From Siphonodentalium dalli (taxonomy: Eukaryota; Mollusca; Scaphopoda; Gadilida; Siphonodentaliidae), in assembly GCA_032622095.1 (NCBI GenBank), contig CP136064.1, forward strand, positions 147,810,864 to 147,874,863: a stretch of DNA of 64,000 nucleotides, in the 5' to 3' direction. This document shows, piece by piece, positions 23,500 through 33,774 of the stretch; position 1 is the first letter of the stretch, and each line of letters starts with the position of its first letter. Below the pieces are notes generated by a model, which saw nothing but the letters and a program-made list of their open reading frames with translations, did no database searches and was not told the DNA's origin. Made by a program: the position numbers and the translations under genes.

Positions 23500-23696
23500 T
23501 TATGTATTGGTTTCCGACAGCATGTGACACTTTACGAAAAGCGGCTGGCAAATAACAAAAATGCTATTTTAACTGTTTATGTGAGGCATACGCTATTTTA
23601 AGTCATGAAAACACCACGAACTCGAGGGACATGCTCCCAGTTTTAACTGAGTCTGTGGACATATGGTAGTTCTATCAAGGGATAAACAATTTATTT

Positions 23697-23728
23697 GGGA
23701 GAGAGAGAGCGCGAGAGAGAGTGAGAGA
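23697..23728 (+). repeat. (GA)n microsatellite
   Basis: This is a short run of GA with two interruptions (GCGC, GT). Confidence 0.7.
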
Positions 23729-23849
23729 CTGTATGGGAAAAGTTAGGATGTAATCCAGTTGGAGCTGATGGGATACAATGATATACATATAGTTTCGTTG
23801 GCGCTGATTGGATACAATGCTATTTGTCATTGATACGTCCGTCGCCGTG

Positions 23850-24245
23850 AGATGACAGACCATATGTTGGGGGTAAATTTCGCGCTCAGCAGGGTTTCAA
23901 TGTTGTTCACGAAGTTTCCACAAATGACAGCGTTATGGAAATCGCTTTGTTTTCGAGATCAATGTTTGAATCGCGTCAACTATTTAAATATTTTCGCGAT
24001 GACTGAGTTGTTGTGTTCCACACAAAAGAGTAGTTTTGCTAAAATGACATTATGTATGGCGCATAGAAGTTCAGTCCTATGACCATTGTATTCGGAACAT
24101 TCCAATAAGTAATAATGTGCTGTTTCTATTTTGCCACAATGGCAGAGAGGGGACGTTTTAATGTGATTACTCATAGTTCAAACTACTGCATTTCAATCTT
24201 AAGTGAGAATGGAGTACTTGTGATATGCGACACTTACTATATTTA
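23850..24245 (-). pseudogene. CR1/L2-type LINE, extreme 3' end of ORF2
   Basis: On the minus strand, a frame ending about 24190 gives LRLKCSSLN. After a frameshift, the 64-residue frame 24174-23980 gives SPLCHCGKIETAHYYLLECSEY, the Cys/His block that closes ORF2 of many CR1/L2-like LINEs. Beyond 23980 the trace fades in other frames. Only about the last 130 codons remain, the usual result of 5' truncation on insertion. The identification is by this signature block. Confidence 0.75.
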
Positions 24246-25010
24246 ATAGTAAATAAAATGTGTTGTTGTTGTAATTTGGTGTGTGGAAGCCAGAAAACAT
24301 CTTTAATCACTTAAGCAATGTCCCCGGGCTCAATTTTCAGCAAACGAATTATGTTGTGTCCCATTATGATCAATTGGGAAATTTGGTAAAGTTCTTAATA
24401 AAAATATGTAATTTTTCGACCAAAAACGTGTTTGGGGAGGGGTAGCTAATACCAATTATTTCGCAAACCGTTCTCAATTTATGTTAACTTCTTTCTACAT
24501 ATGATTGTCAGATAACTGCTTCACCATACGGATTAAATTTTTGGCATTATAGCAATGCCCATTTGAATGTTTGAAAAATTATATTTTTGGGAAAAAGAGC
24601 GACTTTTTAGGAAAAAATAAATGTTTCGGCTCTAAATGGCAGGAAAATCTAAATTAACCAACACTTTTTTCATATCAAGTATAGGTATGGTATGATATAG
24701 TAATTTTAACACCAACAATGTTGGCAATCAGGTTAGGACATAGCCACAGGGCTCGCTTTACCAAAATCATTAATTTCCGGGGGAAAAAAGTCACTTGTGG
24801 GTATCGCTGATCGTCGATTTGACAATAGCCACCACCAATTCGATTATTTTTTCACTACCATTTTCGACAATAGTACAAATTTCTCCTTTAAAAAAAAGTT
24901 GGTTTTAACTTGTTCTACCGTGGGTAGGGGTATCTCGAAAACTATAGCTCTTTTTCAATTTTGCCGCTGCAACGCCGGGTAACACTAGCAGGTGATAATA
25001 GTAAGGGCAG
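24246..25010. other. Interval without recognisable gene
   Basis: There are AT-rich stretches and an A-run near 24893. I see no coding resemblance or repeat. Confidence 0.5.
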
Positions 25011-25014
25011 TCAC

Positions 25015-25490
25015 TCTGCCCCCTTGCTCGATGGCCACTCAGAGTGGCTGTCGAACAATGTGGGCCCAGAGTGCCCGACGAGGAAAGTGCCCCAGAGTTC
25101 CAGTCGAGCAATGGGGTGGCCCAGAGTGCCCGCCGAGGAGGATGCCCCAGAGTGACCGCCGAGAAGGGTGGCCCAGAGTGTCATCGAGTGTAGGGGTGGC
25201 CCATATTGGCCGTCGATCTACGGGGTGCCCCAGAGTGACCGCCGAGGAGGGTGCCCCAGACCGGCACCGATGGCAGGGGGTGCCCCAGAGTGGCATCGAG
25301 GACAGTGGGTGCCCCAGAGTGACAAAGCCATAGTGTTGAGAGTGGCACAGTGTGGCATCGAGGGCAGGGGTACCCCAGAGTGGCAGAGCCAAATTGTCCA
25401 GGGATGGCCCAGAGTGATCTCGAGGGCAGGGGTGACACAGATTGACCACGAGCCCAGGGTGGACCAGATTCCCCACGAGTCAGAGTCTTA
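25015..25490 (+). repeat. GC-rich minisatellite with CCCAGAGTG core, unit about 27-32 bp
   Basis: Some fifteen degenerate units of the form GGGGTGCCCCAGAGTGRCNNCGAGGNNAG follow one another. The array is clearly richer in G+C than its surroundings. Overlapping long frames on both strands (for example 25039-25476 and 25168-25491) come from the repeat having no stops and are not genes. The function is unknown. Confidence 0.85.
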
Positions 25491-26284
25491 GTCAAGAAGG
25501 GTCACAAACCAGATAATCTATTTTGACAGAAAAGTAACACAGTTCGTGAACATTACGAGTTCTCGGCTTCTATGGACAGTATGGTAGGCGAAGGGCGCCC
25601 CCCCCCTTCTTTGTACACACTGGATTTAGAAGAAAAACCGAGAAATAGGTAAGTTAGCGAAATGTGTTAATTTACCAGTGCTTTTTTAACAAAAGTGAAA
25701 GTCTTCGTATATATATTCGAAGACGGTAGCGTTGTGAAATGTACAATCTTATGTAAGAGTTTTTTTGTTAGGGTAAATTGTGTTATATTTGTGTTGACAA
25801 TGGTAATACGATACAGATAAAACTTTCCCGAATCAAATAGAGTTCTGTTGTACCGATCCAGCCCATATCGCGTGTACCGTATGGCATGAATGCGTTAGCG
25901 ATAGAAGCCCACATCGCGGAGACAGCAGTGAAAAGATTTAAAAAAAACTTCGTATCTGTACCATACACTGCCCAAGAAAGAGCCTTCGATATCACTAAAT
26001 CCCTCTGAGCCGATACACGGATGACTCTCACATCAGAACAAAGATCAGGATCTATGTATTCCATCGTGGACAAGTGGTGAATTATAAGGGGCTTTGGTTT
26101 ATATGTGAAATGCGAGGACCTCTGAGAAACCACTTCTTTATATTTCGAAATTTTCTGTCTTTTTCTAAATTATTTGTGTTTTCTACTTCTTTCTACTTCT
26201 TTTCGTAAGGGCTCATAGTTTCTTGGAACAAATCGAGTACTTTTCTGTCATTTTTGAAATAGTCGCCATTAAAATTTATTTCAA
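25491..26284. other. Region beyond the Polinton 3' end, with one unrecognised ORF
   Basis: It holds a C-run (25602-25612), a palindrome GTCTTCGTATATATATTCGAAGAC (25701-25724) and a 116-residue minus-strand frame (25783-26133) with one hydrophobic stretch (FFLNLFTAVSAMWASIANAF). The frame could be an extra Polinton gene or chance. The Polinton's left terminal repeat should lie here, but I could not identify it. Confidence 0.4.
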
Positions 26285-26657
26285 CTATCGCATTTGCAGC
26301 GTAATGCTTTTCGGGAAATGTAGAGCAAATATACAATAGACACCACACACGGTTGTTCCGTGGTGTTGAAGACGTCCAACGTTAATTTTACATTTTAGCA
26401 TTTCTGTGAATGAATGATTTGATATATTCATCAATAACTGGCAATCCAAACGAATCGAAATAGGTTGCAATGTGTCCATTGAAGAAAATTGCAACCCAGT
26501 GTTCCCCTGGTTTTTCTGATGTATGCGTATTTACTATGTATGCTTTTACATAGTGAAGTTTTTCGTGTGGTAACTGATCTTTTGCACACACAACACCATG
26601 CAATGAGCAGAGGTAAGACGATTTGTCTAGTATATGCTGAAGTTCGTTAGTGTTCAT
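26285..26657 (-). pseudogene. Polinton adenain-like cysteine protease (PRO)
   Basis: The 89-residue frame 26657-26388 contains GEHWVAIFF (catalytic His) and TYFDSFGLP (catalytic acidic residue), the adenovirus-protease-type signature. The nucleophile Cys block (TTVCGVYC) is in the overlapping frame 26494-26285, so a frameshift near 26400 separates the triad. In the family the enzyme matures virion proteins. It lies at the downstream end of the Polinton gene row, just after the Cys/His protein, whose frame overlaps its start by about 10 bases. Confidence 0.8.
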
Positions 26658-27075
26658 CTTCGTAGTATTTGTTCACTGTTTTAGACCACAAGTCAATAAA
26701 AGTAGCATTAATTCGGTTACAGTTTGCACGGACAGTTTCCTTTATATCTTTCCAATGTCTGAATGCTTCAACTTGTGCTTGCAGTGTAAACGATTCTATC
26801 CCTGGATACCATTGTTCCATAACTCGGTAAATGTCCAATTTGAGTATAGCTAAATCAATGAACATATCCGTCCATTGCGTTGATGGCATCCAAAGACAAA
26901 GTATATGTCGAGTCTGACTTGGGTGATCTATTTTACATCCCTCACAGTTGAGTTTTACTTCTTTTGAAATCTGATTCTGTATTTCATGAACGAAACATAT
27001 CTCGAAAGTTTTCCGAACTTTGTCAAGGGTAGGAACACGATATGGAATGAAATTGAGTCCTTCAACTTGAAATCT
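26647..27075 (-). pseudogene. Polinton small protein with CxxC...H...C motif
   Basis: This frame, open on the minus strand, runs directly on from the major capsid stop codon (27076-27078), in the same frame, to 26647. It encodes about 142 residues. The first ATG is only at 26889, so the start may have been lost. A zinc-binding-like CEGCKIDHPSQTRHILC lies mid-way, and an aromatic-rich C-terminal half follows. I have seen similar CxGCxxxxPSQ segments in Polinton-type elements; the function is unknown to me. Confidence 0.55.
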
Positions 27076-28289
27076 CTATATTTCATCCAACTGAAGCTCT
27101 AACCTTATATTACCGGTTTTTATAGGATGCAAATGTCCTTCCTCTACTCCTTGGTCAGGTGTGAGATCGCATCCACAGAAACAATAACCATTCATGTATT
27201 TTTCGAGATTCAAAACGAAGGACTTGTTTTGCCCAAACATGCCTGAAGATTTGTACAATGATAAATAAGATCTTAGACATTGTTCTGACGCAAAATTTTG
27301 TTCGAATGGTCTTATATGAATGGTATGCACGTCCTGACTAACTTCAAGCTTTTTCAGATTGAAGTGTTGGAAATGGAATGGGTCCGTTTCAATATCTCCA
27401 TTCATATCTTTGTTTGATACCATACCTATGAAAATTCTTTTTGGTAATTGTCCTTGAAAAGGGTGATCTTCAATTTTTTATCTTAAGTCCTGAACCAATA
27501 GTGAATGTTTTTACTTCAACTCTCCTTGTCGGTATTTTCATATTTCTCTGTATGATTAATCATTTGGTTCAGGTTATTTGATACTACTGGCATCAGCGTA
27601 ATTGTGCGAACATTAAACACTGCCGATTCGAACACCATTTTTCCATCTTCTTGACCAATTAGGGAGAATTTTGGACTTGCTCTATTGAGAAGAATTCTTA
27701 TCTCAATTCTATTTGGTAAGTATTTCTCTTGAAGAAATATGTCTATGTGTAAACGACCACACAATTCTACCATTTTACTGTCTGCTATGATCGCTTGACG
27801 AGATTTCAATCCAGCATTATGACCAGCATTAGTGTTTTCGGTGAACTGTTTAGCGGTATATGGATACCACATTTCAAGTGTGGCAAGTTGATTTTCTTTG
27901 CATTCACCCGAATAAGCCAAGAGATTTTCCATGTAGGCTCGATAAGGATAGGTATCCGCATTCGCCGTTACTAGTTTGTTATTTAGGTAAATGTCGATAC
28001 TACTGAATATGCTATGGAAAAAGTTGTCAACAGGACTGGTGCAATTTCTGGGGCATCGTCCAAAATCTTTTGTGATTTTGAATTTTATATACAAATATGA
28101 TTGATTCCCATCTGTCCATTTTTCAGTTTGAGGTGGAATTATAAATTCTATTGATGCGGAATTATTAAGAGAAGAAATCGGATAATGTTCTATCCATTGT
28201 GATTCCAACATCATTGTCATTGTTGGTGGAACATCAGACGCATCTAACTCGGACTTGCTGCATTCGCATGATCCATTTTGCATCATCAT
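27076..28289 (-). pseudogene. Polinton major capsid protein (double jelly-roll), frameshifted
   Basis: The N-terminal 257-residue frame (28289-27516) shows the capsid-type order: IEFIIPP, a YLYIKFKI strand, VDNFFHSIFSSIDIYLNN and TYPYRAYMENLL. The C-terminal part (27423-27076) ends with the LTPD...IKTGNIRLELQL block typical of this family. A frameshift near 27520 and another near 27480 break the gene between them. In Polintons this protein is predicted to form the main virion shell with two jelly-roll domains per chain. The total span of about 400 codons is shorter than the usual 500-700, so small deletions are likely. Confidence 0.8.
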
Positions 28290-28291
28290 GA

Positions 28292-28665
28292 TTAATCAAA
28301 AATATCGAGAGATCGTTTTGGTTTCTTCACATGTGTTCTATTTGACTTACTTCTAACTCGTTTGCGAGCAGAATGATTTGTCGAAAACTGTTGTGATCTA
28401 TGTATGCGTTTTGATGATATGTTCTTTATAGTTTCCTTTCCAAAAGATTTCAATTCTTCTTTTCCTTGATTTAAAAATACTTCTTTTGGACTTTTTGACA
28501 AATGATATCTTTGACTGCAGCAAGTCCACGTTTGAGTGCTTGTTGTTTAGCAATCCTACCAATAGGTTTCAGAAACGGTACTGCAGTTCTCATTGCAGAT
28601 TTTAAAAGTGAACCAATTCCATTTCAATTTTGTCTGGACACACCTCTATACACGGGGATCATCAT
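28292..28665 (-). pseudogene. Polinton basic protein resembling adenovirus pVI/pX-like minor virion proteins
   Basis: The ATG at 28665 overlaps the stop of the penton gene (28662-28664) as ATGA, a compact viral-style junction. The start MMIPVYRGV is followed, after one in-frame stop, by a GIGSLLKSAMRTAVPFLKP stretch that looks amphipathic. After a frameshift, a Lys/Arg-rich tail (28501-28292) ends in KKPKRSLDIF. The layout of an amphipathic helix followed by a basic DNA-binding-like tail is what Polinton homologues of small adenoviral virion proteins show. The name is inference from pattern and position. Confidence 0.55.
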
Positions 28666-29541
28666 AAATACAAATTACTTCGGCGTCGGAAATGCAACTT
28701 CACCATGGACTTTCCACCGACAAACTGAATTTGTTTACCAGTATCACCAGTTATATACACATTTAAGCTATCGAAGTTAGACTTTGACACTGGTACATAA
28801 CGTAAGTTTTTTGAATTCATGCTTAATATATTGACCGTCATGTATTCTTTTACTCCCGAAAGATGTCACTCGTAATATCGGTTCCTCAACATCACTAACA
28901 ATTGTATAATCAGCAACATCAGAATAAACAAACAAATGATTATGTTCAGCATTCAAATCAACTCCATATGGAAATGAAATGGAAGGAGTAGCAAATGTTA
29001 CAGTGTTTGAGTTTGTTCTGTAACCAAGTTTATCCAAAAGAGCTTTGGGGAGTACAAGAGCTACTTTGGTTTTACTAATGGCTGAAATTGAAACTCGTTG
29101 TACTTTGGAAAATCCGAATTCAAGATCTGGAACCATTCTGCCTACTGTACTATCAAGCGCACCTTGAATTATTTCTGTCAAATGCGCTCCACCAGAATGT
29201 GCACCTGCTGGTATTTTCAATTCAATACCATTTTCTGTTTTTATCACTTATTGGTAACTTGTGCAGATATGATGCAATCATGGAACAGAACTCTTTCATT
29301 TTTATTATGCAAGTATCTCCAATAATGTTGTATGTTTCTGACGGTACAATTACTTCAACCATTGCGACTTCCCGAAGCTCTTTATCAATATGTATAGTTT
29401 TTGGTAGTTTCACTGTGAATAACATTGAGAGTTGTCAGGATAAAGTGACATTGAACCATCACTATTAGCAACTTTTTCACCACAGAACTGAAATTGTGAT
29501 GGTTCCTCGAGATTAATCGAATCTGAATGAGTTTGAGACAT
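28662..29541 (-). pseudogene. Polinton penton-like minor capsid protein
   Basis: The start codon at 29539-29541 opens a frame with SMSLYPDNSQ. A frameshift near 29425 moves to the frame FTVKLPKTIHI...VAMVEVIVP (29425-29222), another near 29240 to the 156-residue frame (29247-28777), and a last one near 28800 to the end VKLHFRRR. Strand-rich blocks near LYPDNS and the terminal LHFRRR are typical of the single jelly-roll minor capsid of Polintons. It sits between integrase and the pVI/pX-like gene, as a structural gene of the virion module should. Confidence 0.7.
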
Positions 29542-29559
29542 GATGACTTCTGCTTTATA

Positions 29560-31071
29560 CTAAGTTTGTAGCTGGAATTCAACTATCAAACTGTTTACGG
29601 TATCCAAGCCAATGAACTTTAATTTCTTTGATTGTTTTCGTCCTACTCTCCTCGTTCTTCTGCCAATAACTGATTCTATTTCATACACCTTACTGTCTTT
29701 CATGTTGGATCTCATGTTTGTAAAATGATCCATCAATCTCTTCACCATCAAGATCAGAAACTTTGTATGTTATTGGGTTATTTTTACAAATGTTATCGAT
29801 TTTGAATATTTCCTGAGTCCAGTTTCACGGTGGGGAATCACGTGGTTTCGAGGTTGGTGAGTACCACGCATTAAAAATATGCAAAGCACAATATCATAAT
29901 ATACGAGGAACTGACACAAAACAGCAGTTTGACCATTACGAGCATATGCTAGTTTATTTTTGAAACAACAATTTACCTTATTTGTTCGGAAATGATTTTC
30001 TATAACATTCTGACCAAAGTTGCCAGTCGGAGGTGCGTGGAATACACCAGTCCATACATCTAGGAGAATCATTCGACTGACAACTTTGATCAGACTGTTA
30101 GAGCAAACAAATGTAAATTTTTACATAGATGAGATATCAGCTTGTTTGAACAATAGTATAGCATATGCTCGTAGCTGTCAAAATAAGAATATGTCATATC
30201 TGAGTTTATTACCTTTTACCTCGCGTCTGGTCCAGTTTTAGATCGACTCGGCCATTTTGAATTTGTGATACTCATCAACACGACACCACGTGATTCCCCA
30301 TCGTGAGTTTGGTAAATAACCCTTTTCAAATGATCTTTTGGTTTAGATGATATGAACCAAGTCACCAAATTTCAACTTAGATTTCACTTTTTTTATTTTA
30401 TTTTCCATATTGGTTTTTGATAATTTCAATTTCAGTTTTCAAAGTAACTTCGGGTGGTTTCGATTTTATTTTTGTTGTAAGAATCTATCAAGTCTTGTAA
30501 ATATCAATATATCTCAATGTTTTATTGTGTGTAAAAATACTTCCACATACGAGTTATAACTGGATACTCAGTTGTGAAGAAATGGATACTTTCTGAGCAT
30601 AGAAATTTAAGAAACTTTTCGTTCTTGAATTTAGAACCTTTATCAGCTTGGAAAGATTTTGGTTCACGTTTTGAAGATCTCAAAATTTTCCTGAAGGTTT
30701 CGATCAAAGTTTGTCCAGATTTATCCTGAATCGGTAGTACCCATGCAAATTTTGAAAAAAACATCTATCAACCATAAGATATATCTGAAATTATCGTTAT
30801 GCTTCTTCAAATTTTGAAGATCGGCTAAATATGCCTACCATTGAATGTCGATTCCAGCTGCAATAGTCTTTCTATGCTGTAATTTTCGAATGATTTGTTT
30901 GTGTAAAGTATATGTCGACTGTCGTTGTAACCATTTCTTCACATCTATGTATTTTATTTTCTTGTTTTGTTTTTTCACTTCATCAAAAAGTCTCTTTACA
31001 CCACCAAAACTCCCGACTTTCGTCGGATCATAGAAAATTTTAAATAATTGTTCATCTAGTATGTGTCCCAT
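29560..31071 (-). pseudogene. Polinton integrase (rve + chromodomain), broken and carrying a MITE
   Basis: Frame 31071-30835 is the N-terminal zinc/HHCC-like helical part (SFGGVKRLF, YTLHKQI). Frame 30764-30522 is the catalytic core, with FAWVLPIQDKSG and the second catalytic Asp in QADKGSKF. The stretch that carries the catalytic Glu in the family is missing next to TRMWKYF. The C-terminal part resumes near 30440 (KLKFGDLV), is interrupted by the 480-bp insert, and continues from 29820 to a chromodomain-like end (VYEIESVIG...KLKFIGLDTVN, 29700-29590) with one stop near 29700. The enzyme integrates Polinton DNA; this copy is dead. Confidence 0.8.
29826..30305. mobile_element. 480-bp MITE inserted in the Polinton integrase, 5-bp target duplication
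   Basis: The left terminus CACGGTGGGGAATCACGTGG and right terminus CCACGTGATTCCCCATCGTG are inverted repeats. AGTTT flanks both sides (29821-29825 and 30306-30310). Removing the insert with one AGTTT would put the integrase halves in the same frame, which confirms the boundaries. The inside is non-coding, with mirrored GAGCATATGCTA/TAGCATATGCTC near its middle. The superfamily is not determined. Confidence 0.9.
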
Positions 31072-31314
31072 TTTACTTCTCTGCTCTTAACACCCGTCGG
31101 TTTTATCCTGTCTGCTATTTTAGTTTTTGAATATTCTGCTTTTATATCTTTCATTGGTGTGAATCGTTGAGAAGCAAAACGTTTCTATTTTATGTTCGAT
31201 AATGATGGAGTTTCAAAATCATCCTCATCAGAATCAACTTTCAAATGTTTTTTTAATCCAAAGCCAACGGTTTCTGTCCCCAACAAAATCTTGTGGTACA
31301 TTAAGTTCGCTCAA

Positions 31315-31770
31315 TCAAACCTTTTTTTGCCGCACAATATCATTAACAAGGTCAACAATATTAGATCCTTTGATAACCTTGTCGCTATATGTTAATTGTC
31401 CATGTTCATCAAATTTCATTTTCGGATGTTTTGAAATCAACTGTAAAATCTGCTCAGATTTTGTTCTCATCTTTGCGGGAATACTCTCTATCACACGACC
31501 ATGGTGATTAAGCAGTTGTTCTGCTTTCGGTGTTGAAGTAGCTCCAATTGATTTTTTAGAAGATTTTAATTTGTACAAAGTTGTACCATATAATTGAACC
31601 TTCTCTGATTCCAACAAATTTGGATCAAACACTGAATTCAATTCTCTGTTGAGTATTGAAACATTTACAATTTCAGGATTAGGTGGTAATTTTGGATTAA
31701 TCAATCCTATTTTCCATTTTTTAATATCGTCCAACATTTTGAAGGGAACAGCAACCATTTTCTTCATCAT
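31315..31770 (-). CDS. Polinton hypothetical protein, 151 aa, apparently intact
   Basis: The ATG at 31768-31770 overlaps the upstream gene's stop (TAATG). The protein has a conserved-looking middle (VFDPNLLESEKVQLYGTTLY) and a C-terminal GSNIVDLVND block that I recognise from proteins next to integrases in Polinton-type elements. No function is established that I can name. It is the only Polinton gene here without a visible break, although its C-terminus (RQKKV) could be shifted. It may be a minor virion or regulatory protein; that is a guess. Confidence 0.6.
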   Translation of the reverse strand: MMKKMVAVPFKMLDDIKKWKIGLINPKLPPNPEIVNVSILNRELNSVFDPNLLESEKVQLYGTTLYKLKSSKKSIGATSTPKAEQLLNHHGRVIESIPAKMRTKSEQILQLISKHPKMKFDEHGQLTYSDKVIKGSNIVDLVNDIVRQKKV

Positions 31771-31968
31771 TAACTGCGAAGTATTCCAGCGACTTTTTTA
31801 TCAAGTAATGGTGCTAGCATAAGAACTGCTAAAAATCCTCCTTTTTTGTTTAAAATCACTCTCTTTGGTGCATCTTTTATCATTTTTTTTCGAAAATAAG
31901 TTGGTGCCTTATTCATAGCCATTACCAAACTACCATATTTTTTAATCAGTGGTTTTTTTTTTCGACAT
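31770..31968 (-). pseudogene. Polinton small basic protein, about 65 aa, broken by one A insertion
   Basis: The ATG at 31966-31968 is followed by a run of ten A. With that run the frame stops after nine codons, whereas the next frame stays open to the TAA at 31770-31772. It then encodes a basic N-terminus (SLVMAMNKAPTYFRKKMIKD) and a short hydrophobic end (GGFLAVLMLAPLL). The stop overlaps the next ATG. Homopolymer slippage or a sequencing error could explain the break. Confidence 0.5.
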
Positions 31969-32059
31969 CTTCACCCTTCAGCAGATGAATGCCAGATGAA
32001 TGAAAGTTCAATGAACAGTTACTTTTTACTTTTACGTTTACTGAAATTACGATCAAATC

Positions 32060-32345
32060 AATTTAGATGGATTTGAAAGATTCATCTTTTTCGAGTACCG
32101 TAGAACCAATGGGTAATATTCTGCTTCTTGAACTGATGGAATTGGTTGCTGACCATGATCGTTGAGTGGTTGAAATTTAGCAATTGTGGAATTTACTCTA
32201 GTAGCATTTACTCTAGTTGGGCTAGCATTTACACTAGTTGATCTAGTTCATGCAATTGCTTTATTTTCTTTTTGTCTGAGAAGACTTCTGATCAAAACTC
32301 CACCGAGAAATCCACCTCCACCAGTTTATAAAAGTATTTTCTTTT
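32060..32345 (-). pseudogene. Polinton-associated small ORF with Gly-rich hydrophobic start
   Basis: On the minus strand, one frame reads a TGGGGFLGGVLIRSLL segment, a TGA stop, then a Ser/Thr/Asn part with two near-repeats (NASPTRVNA, NATRVNS) and a QPLNDHGQQPIPSVQE stretch, ending near 32065. There is no ATG in good position. It lies between ATPase and the 65-aa gene, so it probably belongs to the Polinton. The family is not recognised. Confidence 0.4.
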
Positions 32346-32539
32346 TTTAATCGATATGAGTTCTACTGTCAGCTATTTTCTTCAGTTCTTTTTTGTGCTT
32401 TTGCGGAAATGGTCGTGTCTGCTTTGGAAGTTTTAAGTGATCATCGAGTATTAGTGTAGCTATAGTTGAAAAAAACACTCAAGACTACTTCGCGTGACTA
32501 CATAATTGTAAATGAAATGTCATGTTGATACATATATTT

Positions 32540-33195
32540 TATACTGCTGCATAGATTACCGCACCTCGATCATCATTTGTGAACCATCGATGGAAAATAT
32601 CTGTTCTAAGTCTCAATGACTTCTCTGTTTTTGGATGAAAATCGAGTTATAAATAACCATCATCATCATACGCTTGCATCAAGTGAGGTAATTGAATTTG
32701 GGACGCAATAATTTATCGCACATGCTTTGAAATAAAAACATGTAATGTGCATTCACATTCAAAGTTCTACTAGCTTTCTATTTCTGAAAAATATTTTGGG
32801 TTATGTAAATAGCAGATGTATTTCAGTGATGTCCTTTCCTTGTTAACCATAACATAATTTTTGCTTCATCTTTGTTACCTAACATATCAAAAAAGATGAG
32901 GTGTGGTATGTCTGTGTCAGCAACTAGTTCATTGTCATCGTCGGGTACCCCCTTTATAAATTTAATATTGTTAAATCCTTGCATCTGACTATATGTAGTT
33001 GCCATTCCTTGTAACACAAAATGACGTTGCGTGGAACAGGATTGAATAAGTCATCTTTGTAATCAATAACTTTTTAAAACAAATTCTGTTTTTTCACAAC
33101 CACTCGGTCCTGATATGGAAATATTACATGGATGTTTGAAGAATAATGACTCTTCAATCTTCACTCTGCTCAATTGTTCAGCATCAAACTTTTTT
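32540..33195 (-). pseudogene. Polinton packaging ATPase (FtsK/HerA, A32-like), degenerate
   Basis: The trace starts near 33193 with an FFKHPCNISISGPSG segment leading to Walker A, where the last Gly before Lys is read as Glu (GPSGCEKT, about 33105). The Walker B block is in frame 33017-32823 (PHLIFFDML), where the usual second acidic residue is Met. Later blocks (RKGHH, TQNIF, a LDFHPKTEKSLRLRT segment) follow to about 32540 in shifting frames. The enzyme would pump DNA into capsids. Compare it with the quite different, intact ATPases at 47.6 and 52.4 kb. Confidence 0.75.
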
Positions 33196-33770
33196 ATTTT
33201 CAGTATAACTCCAAATTATTCCGAATGTCCAAATGAGTGCACTATCTAAGTCTGAAATATGTCTAGTGGCATTTACAATGTGATCCAAGACCACTTTTTC
33301 ATTAAGTAATTTTTCAATTGTGAAAACTGAACATGGTTCTCGGAGAATTATGTATCCATATATTACCGTTTGCTCTTTGAATATCAAAGTTCTTTCATTG
33401 AGATTGATGTTCTTGTCTTGATATTCAGCAAGTCAGACAAATTTATGTCCAATAAATTCACGAATTTCGTGTATTTAGTTTTTAGGAATACCGCGAAATA
33501 TCCAGCAATCTGAAAACAGTTGATCCAATATATCCAGTAAGAAATAAGCTTCAAATTCTGATCTCTCAATCAAAGATTCCAATCGATCCCTCCCCTCAGG
33601 GATACATTCCAGCATTTCCATCATTATTATTCTGCTTTCTATTAAAAAACCAACTTTGTTGTAGATCTCTTTTGATTTCTTGATTTATTGTTGATATTTC
33701 AACTAAATCTTTGTAAATTTTCTGAAGTATTTCTGCTGGTCGCACATTAATTCCATCCATAAGGAACGGT
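33196..33770 (-). other. Segment between PolB end and ATPase, unassigned frames
   Basis: Minus-strand frames of 60-70 residues (33184-33387, 33384-33569, 33596-33787) tile the stretch with frame changes. They look like one decayed small Polinton gene (an Asn/Gln-rich INQEIKRDLQQSWFFNRKQ part, then Leu/Ile-rich parts). I do not recognise a family. Confidence 0.4.
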
Positions 33771-33774
33771 GTTG

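Noticed and set aside
25039-25495. Frames of 104-145 codons on both strands
   Set aside because: They are the consequence of a stop-poor GC-rich minisatellite; all frames show the same repeated unit.
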